From Inquilinus sp052078665 (GTDB lineage Bacteria > Pseudomonadota > Alphaproteobacteria > DSM-16000 > Inquilinaceae): a DNA stretch of 64,000 nucleotides. The DNA lies in contig NZ_JBQJIK010000029.1 in NCBI RefSeq assembly GCF_052078665.1, positions 22,294-86,293 on the forward strand, written 5' to 3'. Positions 1 through 7,261 of this stretch are shown here, in pieces. The notes beneath the pieces were generated by a model. The model saw only the letters and a list, made by a program, of their open reading frames with translations, did not search any database and was not told where the DNA came from. Each line of letters starts with the position of its first letter. The stretch's first letter is position 1. The translations under genes and the position numbers were made by a program.

Positions 1-1129
1 CGACCGGTGATGCCGACATCGGCGGTGCCGGCGCGGGCGCCGCCGGTGGCGTGTCCGAACTGGACCACCACCATCCGCCTCCAACGGCTGCCACGGCCAG
101 CAGCAGGGCGGCGCCCTGGACCGGCCGCGACCGCAGCAGCGCGGTCCAGCGGGACCGGCCGGGCTCCGGCTCGTCGACCAGGCTGCGCATCGATTGCGGC
201 CGGTCGCGCGGATCGGGAGCCAGCATGCGGGTGATCTGGGTGGTGAGGCCGGGCGGCACGCCGTCCAGGTCGGGGGTGGTCTTGCGGGCCTCGACCGTGG
301 CCATCATGGTCTTGCCCATCTCCAGCGGCCGGCCGCGCGCGGCGGCGGCGAGGACGAGGCCCAGGCTGTAGATGTCGGACCGCCCGTCGACCTGGGCGCC
401 GAACAGGCCAATCTGCTCCGGCGACGCCCAGGAGAGCTTGCCGGCGAAGCGGCTGCCCACCAGGGTCCGCATGCTGGGGTCGGCGAAGCGGGCGATGCCG
501 AAATCGATCAGCTTCGCCTGCTCCAGCCGGCCGTGCTCGAGGATCACGTTGTCGGGCGACAGATCGCGGTGATAGATGCCCTTGTCATGCGCCTCGGCCA
601 GCCCGGCGGCCAGCCGGTCGCGCAGCTGCGCGATCTCGTGCAGTGCCAGCGGGCCTTGGCGCAGCCGGTCGCGCAGCGACGGGCCGTCGACATACTCCAT
701 CACCAGGTGCAGCCGGCCGGTGGCGTCGCGGAACAGCCCGTCATAGCTGACGATCGCCGCGTGCCGGATCTTGCGCAGGGCCTCGGCCTCGCGCAGGAAC
801 AGGTTGACGATCGACTCGTCGCCGACCAGGTCGGGCCGGATGATCTTGATCGCGTGCAGCGTCCGCTGGTCGCAATGCTCGGCCTGGTAGATCTCGCCCA
901 TGCCGCCGCGGCCGATCAGCCGGGTGATGCGGTAGGTGTGCAGGACCACCGTGCCCGGCGCCAGCGACGGGCCGGCTTCGGCCGCCGCGGCCGGGTCGTT
1001 CGGCGCGGCCGAGGCGCTCGGCGCGGTCGGCACGCTCGGTGCGGCCGAGGCGCTCGGTGCGGCCGGGGCGACGAGGCGCGTCTCCTCGGCCGACGGCGCC
1101 TCGGCGGCACGGATCGGGTCGGTGGTCAT
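1..1129 (-). CDS. ppkA: PpkA-like membrane Ser/Thr protein kinase of the T6SS (3' end outside window)
   Basis: The reading frame is open from an ATG at 1129 to the window edge (376 residues seen). After a Pro/Ala-rich N-terminal tail comes a Hanks-type kinase domain at about residues 65-315. It has the glycine loop GRGGMGEIY, the ATP lysine in HAIKII (K95), the catalytic loop HRDLSPDN (D189) and the metal-binding DFG (D209). A membrane segment follows at about 335-353, with a tryptophan/serine stretch, so the missing C-terminus is probably periplasmic. In T6SS loci such kinases phosphorylate Fha to switch on assembly, and PppA reverses this. Both partners are in this window (18820-20295 and 27836-28549). 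It is the second gene after a small secreted protein, 8 nt apart. The kinase assignment is firm; PpkA orthology rests on context. Confidence 0.88.
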   Translation of the reverse strand, partial: MTTDPIRAAEAPSAEETRLVAPAAPSASAAPSVPTAPSASAAPNDPAAAAEAGPSLAPGTVVLHTYRITRLIGRGGMGEIYQAEHCDQRTLHAIKIIRPDLVGDESIVNLFLREAEALRKIRHAAIVSYDGLFRDATGRLHLVMEYVDGPSLRDRLRQGPLALHEIAQLRDRLAAGLAEAHDKGIYHRDLSPDNVILEHGRLEQAKLIDFGIARFADPSMRTLVGSRFAGKLSWASPEQIGLFGAQVDGRSDIYSLGLVLAAAARGRPLEMGKTMMATVEARKTTPDLDGVPPGLTTQITRMLAPDPRDRPQSMRSLVDEPEPGRSRWTALLRSRPVQGAALLLAVAAVGGGWWWSSSDTPPAAPAPAPPMSASPV

Positions 1130-1137
1130 GGCCTCGG

Positions 1138-1650
1138 CTACCAGACCGGCGGAAACTCACTGACGACCAGGACGGCCGGCACCGGCCGGTCGGGCGCCTC
1201 GACCGACGCGACCCAGACGGCGTAGCGGCCATTTCCGGGAGAGGTCAGGGTCATGGCCGGGTTGACGCCCCCCGCCTCACTGTCGTCGGTGCACAGCCAC
1301 TGTCCCGCGGGCGTGTGGACCACCAGGGCGGTGTCCGTGCCCGCCGCCACGTAGAAATTCACCGGGCCGTGGACGTCCTCGAGATCGATGGTGGCATCGG
1401 GGCGTTCCGGCGTGATGTTGCCGACGCAGTCGCCGGCCAGGCCGACGACCGAAGCGCGCCCGCCGGCCAGGACTCCGATCGGCAGGGGATCGGTCCGGAA
1501 CGCTCCGGTCAGGGTGGCGGCCAGGTAGTACGGCCGGGCGGTCGGGTCTGGCGGTGTCGCCGCAGCGGGTGCGGTCTGCTGGGCGATCGAGGCCGGTGTC
1601 GTCAATAACAGGAAGAAAAGAACCGCAAAGGCGTGTTTTGCGATTGGCAT
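1138..1650 (-). CDS. small secreted hypothetical protein next to the T6SS kinase
   Basis: A protein of 170 aa with a clear signal peptide (hydrophobic segment at residues 8-22, Ala-rich cleavage region near SIAQQ). The mature part is beta-rich, with two cysteines (CVGN and LCTDD). Its C-terminal half (NPAMTLTSPGNGRYAVWVAS) reads like the beta-sandwich repeats of periplasmic sensor or pre-peptidase domains. I do not recognise the family. The ATG is preceded by GGAGG at normal spacing. The gene ends 8 nt before the kinase start, so the two are probably cotranscribed. A periplasmic partner or ligand of the kinase ectodomain is an inference from this pairing. Confidence 0.7.
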   Translation of the reverse strand: MPIAKHAFAVLFFLLLTTPASIAQQTAPAAATPPDPTARPYYLAATLTGAFRTDPLPIGVLAGGRASVVGLAGDCVGNITPERPDATIDLEDVHGPVNFYVAAGTDTALVVHTPAGQWLCTDDSEAGGVNPAMTLTSPGNGRYAVWVASVEAPDRPVPAVLVVSEFPPVW

Positions 1651-1835
1651 AATTGCCTCCAGTTCGGGGCTGTTCTCCAGAAATATGCGTCGTTATCTGG
1701 AAGCGGGCCAGAATTGATCGGCCTTTCGCCCGGATACGATCATGTCATTTCCGCATGCTCTGCTGCGGCCATGCCGGGATCAGGATGCAGGGCTTCTGCG
1801 ACCCCCATGCCGCAACCTTCGAGAAGGCGCTGCCG
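1651..1835. promoter_or_regulatory. divergent intergenic region
   Basis: This 185-bp gap separates the leftward secreted-protein/kinase pair from the rightward lipoprotein gene and must hold both promoters. The part nearest 1651-1700 is the least GC-rich. I cannot assign firm -35 and -10 boxes. GAGAAGG at 1821-1827 is the ribosome binding site for the gene starting at 1836. Confidence 0.45.
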
Positions 1836-2447
1836 ATGTCTCCGTTCAAGTCGCCGATGATCGTGCTCGGTCTGGGCTTGCTCTGCGCCGCCTGCGCCGA
1901 CCGCCTGCCGGACGCGAAGCCGTTCTCCCGCTTCGGCAAGGGGCCCGAGGCCGCGGGCAGCGTGCCGGCGACGCCCGTCGCCGTCACCACGCTGCCGATC
2001 GAGGTCATCGCCCGCAAGGCGCAGTCGTCGCGGGTCACGCTCGACCGCGCGATGGACACGATGCAGCAGCGGCTCAGCTACCTGAAGAAGCTGGTGATCG
2101 AGGCCAGGGCCAATCTCGGCCAGAACGGCACCCAGGCGCAGTATGCGGCGCTGCGGCAGGCGGAAAACCAGGTCCGGCGCGGCATGGTCCGCGCCCGGAT
2201 CTCCACCGGCGACCAGACCGCCGGCTGGACCGAGCAGGCGTCGACGATCAACGATCTCAGCGGCCTGATCGTCTCGGTCTCCGGCCTGGTCAACACCATC
2301 GGCGACGGGCAGCCGGTTCCGGCGACCCAGACCGGTGAAGCGCAGCCGTCCGAGGTGGGCGGGACCGGCGTGTTCGAGCCGGCGCAGGCCCTTCCCATCG
2401 CCGCGCCCGCCGCCCCTCCGGCCGGTCCGGCACCCGGGGCAAGCTGA
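1836..2447 (+). CDS. putative T6SS-linked lipoprotein, no recognised family
   Basis: The open frame begins upstream, but ATG 1836 is the likely start: it has GAGAAGG 8 nt before it and begins a signal sequence. The 203-aa product starts with a hydrophobic segment ending in LLCAACAD, which resembles a lipobox with Cys20 as the lipidated residue, although position -3 is not the usual Leu. Then come a Pro-rich linker, a helical segment at about 65-120 rich in Arg, Gln and Leu that could form a coiled coil, and a Pro/Ala-rich tail. It is not similar to TssJ by eye, yet it is the only lipoprotein candidate in a T6SS locus without tssJ. It is transcribed toward the M23 gene; a terminator separates them. 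Confidence 0.65.
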   Translation: MSPFKSPMIVLGLGLLCAACADRLPDAKPFSRFGKGPEAAGSVPATPVAVTTLPIEVIARKAQSSRVTLDRAMDTMQQRLSYLKKLVIEARANLGQNGTQAQYAALRQAENQVRRGMVRARISTGDQTAGWTEQASTINDLSGLIVSVSGLVNTIGDGQPVPATQTGEAQPSEVGGTGVFEPAQALPIAAPAAPPAGPAPGAS

Positions 2448-2475
2448 GCCTCGGCTCGGTTCTGGAGAAGGATGG

Positions 2476-2501
2476 AGGGCGGCCCGGATTCGGGCCGCCC
2501 T
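2476..2501. terminator. bidirectional terminator between convergent genes
   Basis: An 11-bp perfect stem (2476-2486 with 2491-2501) encloses the loop GATT. It is followed by TTTC on the + strand. It lies between the stop at 2447 and the convergent stop of the M23 gene at 2503, so it can serve both transcripts. Confidence 0.75.
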
Positions 2502-2502
2502 T

Positions 2503-3867
2503 TCAGTTCCGGACGACGGCGGCGAGCATCGACTTCAGCGCCTGCCCGGCCTGCAGGAAGGGCATCGGGTCGACCGCCTCCTCCGCGCGCCGGATCTCGT
2601 AATGCAGGTGCGGGCCGGTCGACACGCCGGTCGAGCCGAGCTGCCCGATCACCGTGGCCGCCGTCACCTCCTGCCCCGCCTCGACCGCGATCGACTGCAT
2701 GTGCCCGTAGCGCGTGACCAGGCCGTCGGCGTGCTGGATCTCCACCATGTTGCCATAGCCGCCGGCCGGCCCGGCCCGCAGCACGCGGCCGTCGGCGGTG
2801 GCGTAGATCGGGGTTCCCGCCGGCGCCACCAGGTCCAGCCCGGCATGCAGGGTGGGAACGCCGGTCACCGGATGGACCCGCAGGCCGAAGGGGCTGGACA
2901 GCCGCAGGGGCACGCGCAGCGGCACCGCGAGGGGCAAGCCGGGCAGGCGGGCGGCCAGCGCCCGGGCCTGCGCGTCGATCGCGGCGGAAGAGAACGGGCG
3001 GATCGCGGCGGCGTGATCCCCCGCGACCGGCGGCAGGCCGAGCTGCCGCAATGTGCGGTCGAGCGCCCGCGCGGTCGGGGCGAAGCGGCGGTCGGCCGCG
3101 GCCAGATCGGCCTCGTCCGTCGCGGCCTGCCCGCTGTCCTGGGATGGCGTCTGCGCGACCTCGCGCTGCGGCGTCGGTTCGGAGGCATCCCGGAAGACGG
3201 CGAGGCCGAGCACGGCGGTGAAGGACAAAGCGAGGGCCGCCGCGGCGCTGACGGCTACGGGCCGGATGCGGGACGGCGGTCGGGGATGGGCCGGCGCAGG
3301 GATCTCCGCCGGTTGCGCCGGTGTCGGCAGCCGGTCGGGCAGCGCCAGCACCACCGCTCCGCTGCCGTGCCGGCCGGCCGCCTCGGCGCGCTGCACCAGC
3401 AGCCGGGCGGCGGCGTCCGGCGGCAGCCTTTCGAGCAGCAGCGCGGTCCCGTCGACGATGTCGGCGATGGCCGGGGCGGCGAGGATGATGCGATCGTCGG
3501 CGTCGAGCCGGATGCGGACCGGCTCGGCATGCGCCTTCGTGGCGATGGGGGCGAGGCCGGCGCGGCCCAGGCGATGGGCGCTGCCGCCGCCCAGCCGCAG
3601 GCACAGCAGATGCGGCGGCCGCAGCAGCGCGATCGCCGCCGAAACGTCGGTCTTCCGCCGCACGATGCGCGCCAGCAGCGCTTCGTCAGCCGCGCCATCG
3701 AGCGCGGCGAGAGCCTCGACCAGGCCTCGAGCGCCGCGGCGGGATCGCGGATCCCCCCCGGCCGCGACCACGGCCCAGAGTCCGAGCTCGGGGCGGCAGA
3801 GGCACGCGGCACCGGCAGTGCCGGCGACGGTGCCGGATGGCGCGGCCTCGACGAGATCCCGCGGCAT
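2503..3867 (-). CDS. inactive PP2C-like domain fused to a periplasmic M23 peptidoglycan endopeptidase
   Basis: 454 aa from ATG 3867, which overlaps the upstream stop as ATGA. Residues 15-177 follow the PP2C pattern of the PppA encoded at 27836-28549. RPELGLWAV matches RPEQGLWAI, and DDRIILAAPAIADIV matches the region around LLCSDGL. All four metal-binding Asp of PppA (D23, D38, D186, D224) are replaced here (A20, A35, P132, G168), so the domain should be a pseudophosphatase. A membrane segment follows at about 203-224, then a linker, then an M23/LytM domain at about 317-445. Its zinc ligands are intact: H341 and D345 in LHAGLD, and HLH at 420-422. The expected topology is pseudophosphatase in the cytoplasm, peptidase in the periplasm. 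A likely role is local opening of peptidoglycan for the T6SS envelope complex; this is inferred. Confidence 0.85.
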   Translation of the reverse strand: MPRDLVEAAPSGTVAGTAGAACLCRPELGLWAVVAAGGDPRSRRGARGLVEALAALDGAADEALLARIVRRKTDVSAAIALLRPPHLLCLRLGGGSAHRLGRAGLAPIATKAHAEPVRIRLDADDRIILAAPAIADIVDGTALLLERLPPDAAARLLVQRAEAAGRHGSGAVVLALPDRLPTPAQPAEIPAPAHPRPPSRIRPVAVSAAAALALSFTAVLGLAVFRDASEPTPQREVAQTPSQDSGQAATDEADLAAADRRFAPTARALDRTLRQLGLPPVAGDHAAAIRPFSSAAIDAQARALAARLPGLPLAVPLRVPLRLSSPFGLRVHPVTGVPTLHAGLDLVAPAGTPIYATADGRVLRAGPAGGYGNMVEIQHADGLVTRYGHMQSIAVEAGQEVTAATVIGQLGSTGVSTGPHLHYEIRRAEEAVDPMPFLQAGQALKSMLAAVVRN

Positions 3868-5147
3868 CAGTCGAGAGCCGCGGCGGGCGCCGCGGCATCG
3901 GCCGGCATGCTGCCGGCGGTGTCGACGAAGCGGCGGATGGCGTCGTCGAGCAGCGGGGCGCCCTGCAGCTCCACGCCGTCGAGCCAGGCATAGCGGCGGT
4001 CGATGGCGGTCCACAGCCGCAGGCCTCCGAGCTTCCGGGCCAGGGCCGCGAGGGCCGCGTCGTCGCCCCGGCCGCGGTCGAACAGCGTCGCCCGGCGGGC
4101 GGCGACGGCGAGGCGCAGCAGCGGCCCGGGCGATCGGGTCAGCGCGGCGAGGAGGCGCGTCGCCGTCTCCGGATCGGCGGCAGGGGTCAGTTCGAGCTCG
4201 TCCTGCAGCCCGTCCCAGGCGCGGGCCGCATCGTCGAGATAGAGCGCCAGCACCGACGCCGTCAGGTCGCCGCCGGCCGACGGTGCCGCGCCGAGCACCC
4301 AGTCGTCGGAGCCCAGGGAGGCGGAGAGATCCATCAGCGCCGGCACGACCACCCGGTGGAAGCCGTCGGCGGTGAGCAGTCCGGGGATCGGCGCGGCGAG
4401 CGAGGCGCCCGACCGGCGCCGCACCGCCCAGCTGTCCGCCCCGAGCACGAGGTCGGCGCGGAACGGCGGCAGGCTCTGGGCCGCGTCCGAAGTGCGGATT
4501 GCCGCATAGGCCCGGGCCGACAGCGGCTCGCCGCGCAGGCGGTCGCGGATCCGCTCCACCACCGCCATGTCCAGCGACGGGGCGAGGCGCGGTTCGGCGG
4601 CGAGGGCGCGGTCGAGCTGCACGAGCAGGGCCTGGCGCATCTGATCCGAGGCGGTCAGCGACCAGTCGGTCGACGCCCAGAGCCGGATCAACCCGTCCTG
4701 CCGCGGGCCGGTGCCGCCGATGGCCAGCGCCGCCTTCAGCCCGTCGAAGGCGAGGTCCGAGGCGACGTCCGGCCGGTCGATGCGGGCCAGGATTCGCTGC
4801 GCCAGGCGGCGCAGGAACGCATCCCGCAGCAGCTCGCGGTCGAGCCCGGCGGTCGCGGCGGCGAGGTCCTCCAGCGGCGCGGCGTTCAGGCTCAGCCGCC
4901 GCCACCAGGGCAGGGGGGCGAGGTCCGCCAGGGGCGAGGCGGCCAGCGCATCGAGGGCGGGCAGCGCCGCCGCTGGCTCGTCCGGTGCCGCGTCAGGGGC
5001 GGGCGTCGCCGCCTGCGCAGTCTCGATCGCGGCGCGCGCCCGGTCGGCGACGCGATGGTTCGAGACGTGGATCGCCGCCAGGCCGGCCAGCAGGGCCGCG
5101 GCCAGGATGCAGCCCGCGATGCGGGCCAGGCGGCGGGGGGTATTCAC
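3867..5147 (-). CDS. short TssM (IcmF) paralogue lacking the GTPase-like domain
   Basis: 426 aa from a GTG start, 9 nt after vgrG and overlapping the M23 gene by ATGA. One membrane segment at about 9-27, then an Ala/Pro linker and a long helical periplasmic region. Residues 130-355 line up with about 595-835 of the full TssM encoded at 21601-25212. PIPGLLTADGF matches GIPGIYTSAGF, and DDWVLG matches DGWVLD. RLWASTDW matches RSWMALDW, and LYLDDAARAWD matches LYAQEFALRWD. The Walker A region and the first two membrane helices of TssM are absent, so this is a stand-alone copy of the periplasmic middle domain. It may form part of, or compete for, the TssL-TssM membrane complex. Homology is visible by eye; the function is unknown. 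Confidence 0.75.
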   Translation of the reverse strand: MNTPRRLARIAGCILAAALLAGLAAIHVSNHRVADRARAAIETAQAATPAPDAAPDEPAAALPALDALAASPLADLAPLPWWRRLSLNAAPLEDLAAATAGLDRELLRDAFLRRLAQRILARIDRPDVASDLAFDGLKAALAIGGTGPRQDGLIRLWASTDWSLTASDQMRQALLVQLDRALAAEPRLAPSLDMAVVERIRDRLRGEPLSARAYAAIRTSDAAQSLPPFRADLVLGADSWAVRRRSGASLAAPIPGLLTADGFHRVVVPALMDLSASLGSDDWVLGAAPSAGGDLTASVLALYLDDAARAWDGLQDELELTPAADPETATRLLAALTRSPGPLLRLAVAARRATLFDRGRGDDAALAALARKLGGLRLWTAIDRRYAWLDGVELQGAPLLDDAIRRFVDTAGSMPADAAAPAAALD

Positions 5148-5156
5148 GGCCCGCGG

Positions 5157-7241
5157 TCACACCGGCGCCAGCTTCGGCGACGACGGCGGCGTCGGCAATT
5201 CGGGGACGGGCGGCGGCAGCCCCGCCGCGGTCAGGGCCTGGATCAGCGCCGGGGTGGGCGGGGCCGGAAGCGCCGGCGGCATCGAGACGATGGCGCCGGC
5301 ACGGGGGGGCCTGGCCATCATGCCGATCGTGGTGCCGATCATGGCGATGCCGGTGGCGCTGATCTCGATGATCTGCGGGCCGGTCACCCCCGTCACCACG
5401 AAGCGGATCTTGTCGGGGGTGACCTCGATGCGGCTGGTTCCGGGCGTCGCCGCGGCCTGCCCCGGCGCCATCGCGGTGGGGGACGAGGTCAGGACGTACT
5501 GCGTCTTGACGTCGATGGAATAGACGTCGCCGACCTCGACATTGTGGTCTTTCTGCGCCTTGAGATAGACCTCCTCCTGCCCCCGCTTGTCCTCGAAGCG
5601 CAGCTCGTTATAGGCATTGACCGCGCCACGGTCGGTGTGGGTCCGGAAGGTCGAGCGCGTCTTGCCCGCCGGCAGGGTCTCGGGCGGATCGTTGGTGGCG
5701 TTGTAGACGACCCCGGTCACCAGCGGCCAGTCCGGGTTGCCGTGGATGAAGTCGACCACGACCTCCTGGCCGATCCGCGGGATGATCAGGCCGCCGAAGC
5801 CCTTGCCGGCCCAGCTCTGGGCCACCCGGATCCAGCAGGAGCTGTTGTCGTCCTTGTTGCCCTCGCGGTCCCAGAAGAACTGGACCTTGATGCGGCCGAG
5901 CTTGTCGGTGGTGATCGTGTCGGCCTTGGGGCCGACGACGACGGCGGTCTGCGGCCCCTGGATCACCGGCGCCGGCGTGCGGCGCTGCGGGCGGTACTGG
6001 GTGGTCGCGGGAATGATCTCGACCATGCTGCGGTAGAGGAAGCGGTCGCCCTTCGCGTCGACGGCGTTCTCCCCGGCACCGCCGACCTCTCCGACCTCGC
6101 CGACGACTGTGAACTCGTTGCCCACCGCCAGAAACTTCTCGGTGGGCTTGGGGCGGGAATCGACGTCGCCGTAGTAGAACGGGTTCGCCGCCGTGAAGAT
6201 CGATCCGGTCGTGATCTGCCGCGCCGTGCTCTCGACCCGCGCCCGATAGGCGTTGCAGCCCAGCTCCTCGGCCCGGATCGCGGCGTAGAAATCGCCGTCC
6301 TTCTTCTCGATGTAGCGGCCCGGATAGAGGAAGGTCTCCTGCATCGGCGAGGCGCCCACGGCCGTCGTCGTCTTCACCGCTGTCACCGGCGCGACCGGCG
6401 CGCCGCCGGGACGCCGGGAGGCGCCGCCGGCCAGGGTCTTGCGTGGCGGGATGCCGCCGACCTTCACGGACGGGACTCGTGCCACGGCCTCGAGATTCGC
6501 CCTCGGCTGCTCGTGGTCGTAGTCGTTGAGGACGACCTTGTCCGGCTGCATCGACACCACCTCCTCCCAGCGCAGGATCAGGTCCTCCTGGTGCAGGTTC
6601 CGGGCCGGCCGCAGGTTGTGGTGGGTCTCCACCACCTGCGGCGTGCAGGCCTTGTGGCTCGAGGCGTCGTCGACCAGCACCAGATCGTGCCGGTTCTCCG
6701 TATGCTCGAAGTAATAGTAGATGCCGTCCTGCTCCATCAGCCGGCTGACGAAAGCCAGGTCGGTCTCGTCGTACTGGACGCAATAGGGGCGTCGCGGAAG
6801 CCGCCCGGTGGGCCGGCCCTTGAAGTTGCCTTTATGCTCCCGGAAAATCTGGGTGATGATCTCGAGGCTGGTCTTGTTCTGGAAGATCCGGCTGTTGCGA
6901 CGATAGTCGAGCAGCGACAGCCAGGGCCGCACCTCCGCCACGTAGTTGAGGCGCTCGGTGTCGTCCAGGCCGAGATACTGGAACCGGGTGACGATGCCGT
7001 GGAAGTAGCGCGTCGCCGTGCCCTTGAGCTTGAGGCCGACGGTCAGGCTCTGGCCGGGGACCTTGGCGAAGGTCTGGATCGGGTCGGGGCTGGCGAGCGT
7101 CACCTCGTAGAGGAAAGGCTCGCCCAGTCGCTCGGTGCCTCTGAGCCGCCGGAGATAGACCTCGTTCAGCTGGAATGCGGCCGAGGTCACCGCCGCGAAG
7201 CGGTTGTGCGTCAGCAGGCTTTCGATCGTCGACAGGGGCAT
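5157..7241 (-). CDS. tssI/vgrG: T6SS spike protein VgrG
   Basis: 694 aa from ATG 7241; the frame stays open further upstream but that part lies inside clpV. The N-terminal gp27-like part opens with MPLSTIESLLTHNRF and contains the family's typical VSRLMEQDGIYYYFEH stretch. The gp5-like OB region includes IRVAQSWAGKGFG and the IPRIGQEVVVDF signature. The repeat region (LRFEDKRGQEEVYLKAQKDH) forms the beta-helix spike. After it come only about 100 residues: a hydrophobic stretch and a Pro-rich tail. No enzymatic effector domain is fused, so cargo would have to bind non-covalently. It lies directly after clpV (20-nt gap) and before the TssM-like gene. Confidence 0.96.
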   Translation of the reverse strand: MPLSTIESLLTHNRFAAVTSAAFQLNEVYLRRLRGTERLGEPFLYEVTLASPDPIQTFAKVPGQSLTVGLKLKGTATRYFHGIVTRFQYLGLDDTERLNYVAEVRPWLSLLDYRRNSRIFQNKTSLEIITQIFREHKGNFKGRPTGRLPRRPYCVQYDETDLAFVSRLMEQDGIYYYFEHTENRHDLVLVDDASSHKACTPQVVETHHNLRPARNLHQEDLILRWEEVVSMQPDKVVLNDYDHEQPRANLEAVARVPSVKVGGIPPRKTLAGGASRRPGGAPVAPVTAVKTTTAVGASPMQETFLYPGRYIEKKDGDFYAAIRAEELGCNAYRARVESTARQITTGSIFTAANPFYYGDVDSRPKPTEKFLAVGNEFTVVGEVGEVGGAGENAVDAKGDRFLYRSMVEIIPATTQYRPQRRTPAPVIQGPQTAVVVGPKADTITTDKLGRIKVQFFWDREGNKDDNSSCWIRVAQSWAGKGFGGLIIPRIGQEVVVDFIHGNPDWPLVTGVVYNATNDPPETLPAGKTRSTFRTHTDRGAVNAYNELRFEDKRGQEEVYLKAQKDHNVEVGDVYSIDVKTQYVLTSSPTAMAPGQAAATPGTSRIEVTPDKIRFVVTGVTGPQIIEISATGIAMIGTTIGMMARPPRAGAIVSMPPALPAPPTPALIQALTAAGLPPPVPELPTPPSSPKLAPV

Positions 7242-7261
7242 GATGGTTCCGCCGGGCTCGC

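Noticed and set aside
194..1225. Long + strand open frame opposite the kinase gene
   Set aside because: Low-complexity shadow of GC-rich coding sequence; the - strand frame shows a complete kinase domain.
1836..2447. Lipoprotein considered as TssJ
   Set aside because: Length and helical, Gln/Arg-rich character do not fit the TssJ beta-sandwich; no TssJ-type motif is visible.
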